Below are positions 1-7,532 of a DNA stretch of 20,391 nucleotides, piece by piece. The first letter of the stretch is position 1. Every line of letters begins with the position of its first letter. Under the pieces are notes generated by a model that was not told the origin of the DNA, made no database searches, and saw only the letters and a program-made list of their open reading frames with translations. A program made the position numbers and the translations under genes. The stretch comes from Betaproteobacteria bacterium (GTDB lineage: Bacteria; Pseudomonadota; Gammaproteobacteria; Burkholderiales; Usitatibacteraceae). The stretch spans positions 1 through 20,391 of the forward strand of contig JADJSD010000010.1 of assembly GCA_016711875.1 (NCBI GenBank), written 5' to 3'.

Positions 1-2613
1 GGCCTTGCCCTTGGAGGCGTGACCCTGGCGCAGCCGGGGATCACGTTGTCTCGCGCCGTAGTTGAAGCCCACCTCGCCCGTGACTTCCTGGTAGCTGCCT
101 GTCGCCTCGAAGAAGAACGTGACCTTCGAGCGGTACCTGGCCGGCGCGGGGTTCGCGGCGAGCGCGAGCCCGGGCGTCGAGCCGGTCGATGATGACCGTT
201 TGCGTCACCGAGACCGGGGCGTGGTAGTTGTCGTCGCCGTTCCTTGCGTCGCGACGATGGTGCAGCGCGGACCGATCGCGCGCACCGCGTTTACGCTCGA
301 CCACGCAGACCGACGGCGTGAGGGTCGAGAGCGTGACCGGGGACATGGACGGGCCGCCGGTCGGTTCGCCTTGGTGTGGGTGCCCAGGGTGATGGTCGGC
401 ATCGGGGGCGAGGTGATGACCTGCGCGCCACGGCCGACCGCGACCTGGAGCAGGACCTGCGGAGCGGGTTCCAGTCGGCGGTGCCTCCTGGTCCGCGGCG
501 ATGACGCACGTGCCCGCGACGAGGCCGCTCACCGTGTTGCCGAGAGCGCGCAGACGGCCGGGGTCACGTTCGAGAACACCACGGGCCTGCCGGAGGCGCC
601 GCCCGTCGCGCCGACGCTGCCGCTCGTGCCGACGGTGACCGTCGGGGCCGGGGCGAACGCGATGGCCTGGTCCCCCTTGCCGATGGTGAAGGTGAGTGTG
701 CCCTGCGGCGCGGCGTGGTACGCGGCATTGCCGGCCTGGTTGGCGGTGAGGATGCAGCTGCCCGCCGTGATGCCGGTGACGGTGCTGCCCGCGAGGCTGC
801 AGACGGCCGGCGTGGTGTTCGCGAGGACGACGGCAATGCCCGAATCGCCGCCGGTGACCGAGACCGTGCCGCTGCCGGAGACGACCCGGCCGGGATCGTG
901 CCGAAGGGGATGGACTGCGGGGCCTTCTCGACGGCGGCGGAGGCGACCGAGCAGGCCTCGACGCCCGAGGCGACGCCGGTGGCGGCCTTCGGGGTCACGC
1001 AGTAGAAGAGGTACTTGCCGACGTCGCCGGCCTGGATCACGTAGTTGCGCGTGACGCCGCCGGTAGACGCCGCTCGCCACGACGACGTTGTCGCCCGCCG
1101 TGACGAGGGTCGCGTCGTCGGAGAGGATGAAGCGGTAGGCGGAGCCCGATGCGCCCGTGTCCTGCAGGTCGCCGTCGGCATCGTGATAGGCGTACGTGCC
1201 CGCCACGCCGCTCCCGAAGCGCGGGGTCGCCACGGCGTTGGGCGCGATGGCCACGGATTGGGCCACGGGCGCGACGTTCGCGAGGAACGAAGCGCTCACC
1301 GTGCAGGCCGCCGTGACCGGGGCCGTCGTGCCGCTGCCAGAGCGAGCCGCCGCAGCCGCTGACCGACTGGAGCGAGTAGCCCGCGGCCGGCGTGACTGGT
1401 GAACTGCGGCTGCGCGTTGTATGCCACGTCCTGCGACCGGGTGATCGTGCCGCTGCCGGCCGCGATGCTCGAGCCCACGTGGTACTGGGCGGGGGCGTAG
1501 CAGGCGACGCTGGAGCCGCCGCCGATGCCGGCACAGGTCCAGTCGTAGGAGGTGTTGGCCGAGGAGACCGCGCCGGCCGTGCCGGAAGTGCAGAGCAGGC
1601 TGGCCGGGGCCGAAGTCACCGCGGCGAGGTGCGCGGCGCCGCAGGGCGTTCGCGACCGCGAGCCCGTGCCGGTGAGCGCGACCGTCTCATTGGTGGCGTT
1701 GGAACTGACCGTGAGGTTGGCCGAGTAGCCGCCGCCCGCCGCCGGCGAGAAGGTGAGGGTGATCGTGCAGGAAGCCGCCGGGGCGAGCGTCGCGCCGGTG
1801 GTGCACGTTCCGCCCGTCACCGCGAAACTCGCCGCGTTCGCGCCGCTCAGGTTGAAGCTGCCGAGCGTGAGGTTGCTCGAACCGTCGTTGGTGGCGGTGA
1901 AGGTCACGGTGGCGCTCGTGCCGCCCATCGCGACACTGCCGAAGTCCGCGCTGGCGGGCGTCACGGTGAGGATGCCGTTGTTGCCCTGCAAGGCGACGGA
2001 GCCGGACGTGTCGTTCGACGTGACGGTGAGCCAGCCGAACTTCGCGCCCGTGGCGGCGGGCGTGAAGTCCACGACGAGGTTGCACGAGGCGCCCGGGGCG
2101 ACAAGGGCGCCCGCGACATTGCCCGCGCCACCGGAGGTGACGGAGAAGTCGGATGCGTTGGCGCCCGAGATCGTGGTGCCGAGCTGCAGGTCGGCCGTGC
2201 CGTGTTGCCCACCACCGTCTGCGAGACGGCGGCGATGCCTTACCGGCGTGTTGTAGCCCAGGGCTCGTCGTGGACAGGTGCAGCTGGGGCAGCTGGATGG
2301 TGCCCGACGGCGGGACGACGGAAGAACCAAGGCGTCGAAGAGCACGTAGCCGCCGTGGACGCCCTGCGAGCAGCCGGCCGCGAGCACGTCGATCTCGAGC
2401 GTGTGGCCGAGAGACGAGTCCGGGACGACGACGTCCGTGTTGCGCCAGTTCGTGTAGAACCAGCCGCTGCCCGTGGCGAAGAACTTGGACGGGTCGCCGG
2501 CGTAGACGAATTCCTGCCAGAGTATCGTGCCCAGCGTCACGTCGCGCAGCTGCATGAACATGTAGGGCTGTTGCGCTGGGCTCCGCGGCGATCGACGTGG
2601 TGAAGCGCTTCAT
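1..2613 (-). CDS. Large exported/surface protein with choice-of-anchor D and Ig-like modules (C-terminus off left edge, many frame breaks)
   Basis: The start is ATG at 2613-2611 behind a GGAAGG ribosome site. Coding potential continues on the minus strand to the window edge but jumps between frames at least a dozen times (near 2565, 2325, 2262, 2205, 1400, 1335, 1062, 900, 540, 475 and below). Joining the frames gives a mosaic. First comes an N-terminal lectin-like segment around 2560-2330 (SGWFYTNWRN, EIDVLAAGCSQGVHGGYVLF). Two HYDIN/choice-of-anchor D beta-sandwiches follow at about 2230-1680 (ADFGSVAMGG, TNETVALTGTGS), then a Cys-rich segment with YDWTCAGIGGGSSVACYAP. Last come an InlB-like piece (VTPAAGYSLQSVSGCGGSL) and tandem Ig-like repeats. 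Such architectures are typical of secreted or cell-surface adhesin-like proteins. No clear signal peptide is visible after MKRFTTSIAAEP, perhaps because an early indel hides it. The ligand and anchor are unknown. It could be a true pseudogene, but sequence error is more likely. Confidence 0.7.
180..927 (-). repeat. Tandem Ig-like repeat units (about 250 bp each)
   Basis: Three successive units of roughly 82-84 residues can be traced after joining frames, beginning near 927, 675 and 430 on the minus strand. Each carries the same skeleton: an opening strand (APQSIPFGTIP, DQAIAFAPAPTVTVG, AQVITSPPMPTITLG), then SG-x-VVxxNxTPAVC, then a closing GNAAYHAAPQ-like or DDNYHAPVSVTQ-like strand. This is the pattern of bacterial Ig-like stalk domains. 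The unit borders are approximate because several indels fall inside the third unit. Confidence 0.6.
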
Positions 2614-2766
2614 GGGGACCCTTCCGATCTGGTAGGCAACGTGTTTACGGTTGCAAACAGGTCGGGCCGAGGAGCCGCGCCAAATATTCGGAGAAGGGAG
2701 GGCTTCCCGGGGCGGTGACGCGAATGCGCCGGGCTTTAGAAAGCCATTTGAAACAGGGGGGTTGCG
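2614..2766. other. Intergenic spacer with a short perfect hairpin
   Basis: This is the spacer between the 3' end of yaeQ and the start of the surface-protein gene, both on the minus strand. It is less GC-rich than its surroundings. It holds a perfect short inverted repeat, GGCTTT-AG-AAAGCC, at 2732-2745, and a near-palindrome CCAAATATTCGG closer to the downstream gene. The hairpin is not followed by a T-tract on the minus strand, so it is not a convincing intrinsic terminator. The promoter of the surface-protein gene should lie here, but no clear -35/-10 pair was recognised. Confidence 0.35.
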
Positions 2767-3314
2767 CTATCCGCGGTCGGCGGAATGGAGGCAGGAGGGT
2801 TCGATTGTCAGCGAATGCTCACCTGCCGACAGCCAGATCTGCCCTTCCTGCAGGGTGGCCTGCAGCTTCATGTTCCGCGCGGCGAGCTTCGCGCAGGCGC
2901 GCGTGATCTCCGGGGGCAGCGCGATGACATCGAGGTTCTTCTGGCGCGAAAGCGCCTCGCCGTTCTGGCGCCACCAGATCTCCGCACCAGTTCCGTAGAC
3001 GAACACCGCGACCCGCTTCGCGCGCCCGCAGGCCTTGCGGATCTCGCGCTCGTCCGGCAGGCCCACGTCGATCCACAGGTCGATGGCGCCGGTGAGGTCC
3101 GTGAGCACCAGGTCGGCTTCGCCCTCGCTCGACAGGCCGCGGCCGAACTCCGAGCCGCTCGTCGGCGTTCATCGCGAAGGCGAGCACGCACCATCATCCG
3201 CTCGTCGGTTTCGGACGGGTGGCGGGCGATCGTGAGCGCGTGCGTGGCGAAGTGGCCGCGGTCGAGGTCCGAGACGACGATCTCGGCCTTGAAGATGGTG
3301 GCCTTGAGGGCCAT
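2767..3314 (-). CDS. yaeQ: YaeQ family protein (two indels in this sequence)
   Basis: The N-terminus MALKATIFKAEIVVSDLDRG and the following HALTIARHPSETDERMMVR are hallmarks of YaeQ. So are the later TDLTGAIDLWIDVGLPDE, IRKACGRAKRVAVFVYG, EIWWRQN and QEGQIWLSAGEH. YaeQ adopts a fold related to PD-(D/E)XK nucleases, and its cellular role is not settled (family knowledge). The reading frame breaks twice. Near 3187 the codons for MMVR-A-LAFAMNADERL need an extra GC. Near 3160 one extra G separates DERL from the EFGRGLS-like continuation. Correcting both gives 182 residues, normal for the family. It starts 4 bp after the stop of the upstream 98-residue gene, so the two are probably one transcript. 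Confidence 0.9.
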
Positions 3315-3318
3315 CGGG

Positions 3319-3615
3319 CTACTTCTTCTTGCTGGGCTTGTCGGCCGGGGCGGTGAGCGCGGCGCGCAGGAGCGCATCGACGGTCTGGTTGATGTCCTCG
3401 CCGGCGGCTTCGGCGCGATCGCGCAGCTGCTTCACCAGGTCGCCGTGCAGCTTGCACGCGAAGGGAACGAGGCCGGCGGCCGCGTCGAGCCGGCGCTGTT
3501 CCTTGCGGTCGGGCATCTGGGCCACGCCCTTGCCGTAGCGATCGGACACGCCGCCGTGGCGGACGGCATTCTCGGCCTTGAGGGCCGCGTTCTTGTGCAG
3601 GTCGGTGAGCTTCAT
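3319..3615 (-). CDS. Small conserved protein, possible ribbon-helix-helix DNA binder
   Basis: An intact 98-residue frame starts with MKLTDLHKNAALKAENAVR. I recognise this type of short protein from other Betaproteobacteria but know no assigned function. The N-terminal half is polar and basic. Residues about 48-88 (LVPFACKLHGDLVKQLRDRA, then INQTVDALLRAAL) read as one short strand followed by two helices. That pattern resembles a ribbon-helix-helix (CopG/Arc-like) fold. The C-terminus is Lys-rich (PSKKK). It is the first gene of a minus-strand pair with yaeQ. Its ATG lies 25 bp from the edge of a perfect inverted repeat, the kind of site an RHH repressor could bind. The DNA-binding role is inference. 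Confidence 0.75.
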   Translation of the reverse strand: MKLTDLHKNAALKAENAVRHGGVSDRYGKGVAQMPDRKEQRRLDAAAGLVPFACKLHGDLVKQLRDRAEAAGEDINQTVDALLRAALTAPADKPSKKK

Positions 3616-3640
3616 GGGGACTGCCTCGAATCGGGTAACC

Positions 3641-3674
3641 CGCCATTCTACGCGTGGGGGGGCGTAGAATGGCG
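3641..3674. promoter_or_regulatory. Divergent promoter region: 13-bp perfect inverted repeat with two TAGAAT -10 elements
   Basis: CGCCATTCTACGC (3641-3653) and its exact complement GCGTAGAATGGCG (3662-3674) flank an 8-nt G-rich spacer. Each arm contains TAGAAT followed by GGCG, one reading right (3665-3670) and one reading left (3650-3645). The starts of the flanking genes lie 27 and 29 nt beyond these hexamers, a good distance for promoter to ATG. The -35 region expected for each promoter falls on the other arm, so polymerase could occupy only one direction at a time. No strong -35 consensus is visible. The repeat could also serve as an operator. Confidence 0.6.
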
Positions 3675-3697
3675 CATTGCTCCCGAAAGACCCCGCC

Positions 3698-5165
3698 ATG
3701 ACCGCCCGCCCGAACCTTTCCGCCATCGACCACGAGGCCCTCGCTCGCCGGATCGACCGCCAGTGGGATGCCGAAATCGTCCCGCAACTCGTCGAATACG
3801 TGCGTTTGCCCGCCAAAAGTCCCCATTTCGACCCGGATTGGGAGAAGAACGGGCATATCGAGGCGGCCATCCAGCAGGCGCGCCGGTGGGTGGAAGCGCA
3901 GGGCGTGAAGGGCCTCGGGCTCGAGATCGTGCGCATCGCCGGGCGCACGCCGGTCCTCTTCTTCGACATTCCCGCCACCCGCGGCGCCTCGGACGAGCGC
4001 CCGGTGCTTTTCTACGGCCACCTCGACAAGCAGCCGGAAATGACGGGCTGGCGCGAGGGACTCGGCCCCTGGATCCCCGTCTTCGAGGACGGCAAGCTCT
4101 ACGGTCGAGGCGGCGCGGACGACGGCTACGCGGTCTTCGCGGCCCTCGCGGCCGTGATGGCCCTCGATGCGGAAGGCATCGCCCGGCCGCGCTGCGTGGG
4201 CCTTATCGAGACGTGCGAGGAAAGCGGCAGCTACGACCTGCCCGCGTACCTGGACCTCCTCGCGCCGCGCATGGGCGAGGTGGCGCTGGTCGTCGCCCTG
4301 GACTCCGGCGCCGGCAACTACGAGCAGCTCTGGGTCACGACCTCGCTGCGCGGCCTCGTGAACGGCACGCTCGAGGTGAGCATCCTCGACGAAGGCGTGC
4401 ACTCGGGCGACGCGGGCGGCATCGTGCCCTCGTCCTTCCGCATCGCGCGGCAGGTGCTCGATCGCATCGACGATTCGCGCACGGGCGTGGTGAAGCCCGC
4501 GGCCTTCAACTGCGACATTCCCGCCGACCGCCTCGCGCAGGCGCAGCAGGCGGCGGCGATCCTGGGCGATTCGGTCTGGAAGCGTTTCCCGTGGGCGGCG
4601 TGTTGCGACGACCACGGCACGGCCTCGCTCTTCGCCGAACCGGTGACGAAGGATCCGACCGAACTGGTGCTGAACCGCACCTGGCGCGCGGCCCTGGCGG
4701 TCACGGGCGCCGATGGACTTCCGCCCACGGGCTCCGCCGGCAACGTGCAGCGCCCCTTCACGAAGCTCAAGCTGTCGCTGCGCATCCCGCCGCTCGTCGA
4801 TGGCCCCGCCGCGGGTGCGCACCTGAAGGGGACACTCGAGGCGGATCCGCCCTACAACGCGCGCGTGGTCTTCGAGGGCGATTCGGCCGCCACCGGCTGG
4901 AACGCGCCGCCGGCCGCGCCTTGGCTCTCGGCGGCTCTCGACGCCGCCTCGATGGCGAATTTCGGCAAGCCCGCCGCCTACATGGGCGAGGGCGGCACGA
5001 TTCCCTTCATGGGCATGCTGGGCGTGAAGTTCCCGAACGCGCAGATGCTCGTCACTGGCGTGCTGGGCCCGAAATCGAACGCACGGCCCCAACGAGTTCC
5101 TGCACGTGCCCTATGCCAAGCGCGTCACCGTCGCCACCGCGATGGTGGTGGCCGCCGCGCCTTGA
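3698..5165 (+). CDS. M20 family metallopeptidase / dipeptidase (one indel near the 3' end)
   Basis: This is a cytoplasmic zinc peptidase of the M20 family, likely acting on dipeptides or similar amides. The ATG at 3698 begins MTARPNLSAIDHEALARRID. Metal and catalytic residues are visible in order: FYGHLDKQ (His108, Asp110), GRGGADDGYA (bridging Asp141), ETCEESGS (Glu174/Glu175) and VALDSG (Asp202). MGEGGTIPF comes near the end. The last metal-binding His (HGPNEFLHVPYAKRV) sits just after a frame break near 5080, where one GC pair seems to be missing before CACGGC. With it restored the protein has 489 residues and stops at 5163-5165. Without it the frame runs straight into the following gene, giving a false fusion. 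No signal peptide is seen. Confidence 0.9.
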
Positions 5166-6241
5166 GGGAGGTGCTCGCGGCGATCGCGCTCGGGGCGATC
5201 GCGCCGGGCGCGTTCGCCGCGCCCACGGCGGAAGCGCTCGAGGCCTGCGTGCAGCGCTTTCCCGGCGATCGTGCCGCCGAGCGCAAGGCCTGTTTCGAGT
5301 CGATGCTGGCGCCCGCTCCCTTGGCGCCCGCGCGGCCCGCCGAGCCTGCGGCGCGCACGATGCCCACCACGGACCTCGGCCTGGACAGGGGCGCCTCGGC
5401 CTCGCAGTTCCGCCGCCTGTGGGGCGACGCCAAGGAGCGCTCGGCCTGGCACGCCGGGGAGTACCACGGCAACTATTTCCTGCCCGCCTTCCGCGCGAAG
5501 AACCCCAGCCTCGTGGCCGTGCGGGCGGGCGAGGGCGCGACGCCCGTGCTCCTGCCTTCGGAACGCCAGGCGACCGAGGCCAAGTTCCAGTTCTCGTTCA
5601 AGGGCCATCTCTGGCCCAAGGACGATCGCGGTCGCCACGACCTGTGGTTCGGCTACACGCAGGTTTCCCATTGGCAGCTCTGGAACGGCGACGCCTCGCG
5701 TCCCTTCCGCGAGTCGAGCTACGAGCCCGAACTCATCTACACCTACGAGCCGCCGCGCCTCGACTGGGCCGGTTGGCGCGTGGGGCACTTCGGGCTCTCG
5801 CTCAACCACAACTCGAACGGGCAGGGCGGGGAACTCTCGCGCAGCTGGAACCGCGCCATCGCCTTCGTGCGCGCGGAGAAGGGTTCGACGCTCGTCACCC
5901 TGCGCGCATGGACGCGCCTGCGCGAGAACGGCATCGACGACAACCCGGACATCGAGGACTACTACGGTCGCGCGGACCTGCAGGTCTCCCGGGTCTTCGC
6001 GAACGGCATGCAACTCACGGCCACGGGGCGGCATACGCTGCGCACCGGCGCCCGCAACCGCGGGGCAATCCAGCTGGACCTCTCCGCGCCCCTGTGCCGG
6101 GATTCCTGGCCGGCGTGGATCTGCGTCGACAGCGCGCGCGCCTACGTGCAGGGCTACCACGGGTACGCCGAGAGCCTCATCGACTACAACCACAAGGACA
6201 GCTACCTCGGAATCGGGCTGTCGATAGGCGAATCGCGCTGA
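5162..6241 (+). CDS. pldA: Outer-membrane phospholipase A (OMPLA/PldA family)
   Basis: OMPLA is an outer-membrane beta-barrel that hydrolyses phospholipid acyl esters when lipid asymmetry is disturbed. The start chosen is TTG at 5162, overlapping the stop of the peptidase gene as TTGA. It gives a signal peptide (MREVLAAIALGAIAPGAFA, cut before APTAEA) and a 359-residue precursor; a GTG at 5171 is an alternative. The catalytic segment LNHNSNGQ...LSRSWNR supplies His216, Ser218 and Asn230. This is exactly the spacing of His142, Ser144 and Asn156 in the E. coli enzyme. The C-terminal part (YVQGYHGYAESLIDYNHKD, LGIGLSIGESR) matches the usual final barrel strands. It is longer than the E. coli enzyme, with a Pro/Ala-rich linker after the signal peptide. 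Confidence 0.93.
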   Translation: MREVLAAIALGAIAPGAFAAPTAEALEACVQRFPGDRAAERKACFESMLAPAPLAPARPAEPAARTMPTTDLGLDRGASASQFRRLWGDAKERSAWHAGEYHGNYFLPAFRAKNPSLVAVRAGEGATPVLLPSERQATEAKFQFSFKGHLWPKDDRGRHDLWFGYTQVSHWQLWNGDASRPFRESSYEPELIYTYEPPRLDWAGWRVGHFGLSLNHNSNGQGGELSRSWNRAIAFVRAEKGSTLVTLRAWTRLRENGIDDNPDIEDYYGRADLQVSRVFANGMQLTATGRHTLRTGARNRGAIQLDLSAPLCRDSWPAWICVDSARAYVQGYHGYAESLIDYNHKDSYLGIGLSIGESR

Positions 6242-6286
6242 AACGACCGTTTACCTCGAGTGACGGGCCGCGCGGGACGGTAGCGC

Positions 6287-6292
6287 TATCAT
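6287..6292 (+). promoter_or_regulatory. Possible -10 element of the RND operon
   Basis: TATCAT lies in the 58-bp gap after pldA. A transcript starting 7-8 nt downstream would begin at or next to the ATG at 6300, so the mRNA could be leaderless or nearly so. No good -35 hexamer is found at normal spacing and no Shine-Dalgarno stands before the ATG, so this is tentative. Confidence 0.35.
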
Positions 6293-6299
6293 GGGCGCC

Positions 6300-7532
6300 A
6301 TGAGCGCATCGCCGACCCCCTCCCCCGCCGGCCGCCGCCGCTTCCCCGCCCTTGTCATCGTCGCCTTCCTGGTGCTGGCCGCGCTGGGTGCCTGGTGGCT
6401 CGCACGGGACAAGAGCCCGCAGGCCGCCGCCAAGACCGGTCCCGCGGCCGTGCCCGTCACCGCCGCCGTCGTCGAGAAGCGCGATGTCCCGGTCACCTTG
6501 CGCGTGAACGGCTCGGTGGTCGCGATCCAGTCGGTCGACCTGCGCGCGCAGGTGACCAGCACCGTGCGCGAGGTGCACATCCGCGAGGGGCAGAACGTGA
6601 ACAAGGGCGACCTGCTCGTCTCCCTCGACTCGCGCGCGGACGAGGCCAACGTGAAGAAGGCGGAGGCGCAGGTGCAGAAGGACCTCGCGGACCTCGCCAA
6701 CGCGAAGCGCACGCTCGAGCGCCAGAAGCAGCTCTTCGCGCAGAAATTCATCGCCCAGTCGGCGCTCGACGCGGCCGAGAACCAGGTCGCCTCGCTCGAG
6801 GGGCAACTCGCGGTGGACCGCGCGGCGGCCGAATCGGCGAAGGTCTCGCTCGCCTACACGCAGATCCGCGCGAGCTTCGCGGGCCGCACCGGGGCCATCG
6901 GCGTGCGCCCGGGCAGCGTCGTGCAGCCCAACGGCGCGGTGCTGGTCACGGTGACGCAGATCGACCCCATCCAGGTCGCCTTCACGCTGCCGGAAAAGGA
7001 ACTGCCCGGCCTCGCGAGGGCGATCGCCGCCGGACCGGTCGAAGCCTCGATCACCGTCGACGACGATGCCCGGCAGCTCAAGGGGCGCGTGAACTTCGTG
7101 GACAACGCCGTGGACACCACGACCGGCACGATCCGCGCCAAGGCGCAGTTCGAGAACCGCGACGCGCGCCTGTGGCCCGGCATGTACGTCTCGGTCGCGC
7201 TCTCGCCGCGCACGCTCGAGGGCGCCTCCGTCGTCCCGGTGCAGGCCGTGCAGACCGGCCCCGACAGCCGCTTCGTGTACGTGATCGGCGAGGAGCGCAA
7301 GGTGAGCGCGAAGCCGGTCGTCGTCGCCCACATCGACCGGGGCTTCGCGGCCATCACCGGCGTGGACCCCGGCGCCCGCGTCGTCGTCGAGGGCGCACAG
7401 AACCTGCGTCCCGGAAGCCTCGTTTCCGTCGGGGACGGCCGCGGCGGTGAAGGCAAGGCGGGCAAGAGCGGCAAGGGCAAGGGCGCCGACGGCGGCGCGC
7501 CTCCCGTCGACGGCAAGACGAAAGCGCCGTGA
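6300..7532 (+). CDS. RND efflux periplasmic adaptor (membrane fusion protein, MdtA-like)
   Basis: The protein links the inner-membrane RND pump to an outer-membrane channel. The 410-residue frame from ATG 6300 (alternative ATG 6291) starts with an uncleaved or lipid-free N-terminal membrane anchor (FPALVIVAFLVLAALGAWWL). A lipoyl/barrel-sandwich half follows (VDLRAQVTSTVREVHIREGQ, VNKGDLLVSLD). Next come a helical hairpin rich in Lys, Glu and Ala, the second lipoyl half (AYTQIRASFAGRTGAIGVRPG), a beta-barrel domain (VTQIDPIQVAFTLPEKEL) and the proximal domain (VPVQAVQTGPDSRFVYVI). The C-terminus is a Gly/Lys-rich tail. It overlaps the pump gene by GTGA, so the two are translationally coupled. 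The substrate cannot be told from the sequence. Confidence 0.93.
   Translation: MSASPTPSPAGRRRFPALVIVAFLVLAALGAWWLARDKSPQAAAKTGPAAVPVTAAVVEKRDVPVTLRVNGSVVAIQSVDLRAQVTSTVREVHIREGQNVNKGDLLVSLDSRADEANVKKAEAQVQKDLADLANAKRTLERQKQLFAQKFIAQSALDAAENQVASLEGQLAVDRAAAESAKVSLAYTQIRASFAGRTGAIGVRPGSVVQPNGAVLVTVTQIDPIQVAFTLPEKELPGLARAIAAGPVEASITVDDDARQLKGRVNFVDNAVDTTTGTIRAKAQFENRDARLWPGMYVSVALSPRTLEGASVVPVQAVQTGPDSRFVYVIGEERKVSAKPVVVAHIDRGFAAITGVDPGARVVVEGAQNLRPGSLVSVGDGRGGEGKAGKSGKGKGADGGAPPVDGKTKAP

Noticed and set aside
2621..2630. CTTCCGATCT, identical to the end of a common sequencing adapter
   Set aside because: Only 10 bases match and the adjoining bases differ. The complementary GGAAGG serves well as the ribosome site of the minus-strand gene. 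A chance match in 20 kb is not rare.
2732..2745. Intrinsic terminator after yaeQ
   Set aside because: The stem is only six base pairs and no T-tract follows on the minus strand.
5178..5210. Repeated GCGATCGC octamers
   Set aside because: They lie inside the Ala-rich pldA signal-peptide codons and are expected from GC-rich composition; no spaced array is formed.
3677..6241. A single 854-residue peptidase-phospholipase fusion protein
   Set aside because: The M20 ending (HGPNEFLHVPYAKRV) is present in the next frame, and a signal peptide opens the phospholipase part. The fusion comes from one indel near 5080.
2785..6303. Very long Arg/Pro/Gly-rich open frames (for example 2785-6303 plus, 6854-10156 minus, 7447-11400 plus)
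   Set aside because: They are shadows of real genes in GC-rich DNA, with no conserved motif, and they overlap well-supported genes.
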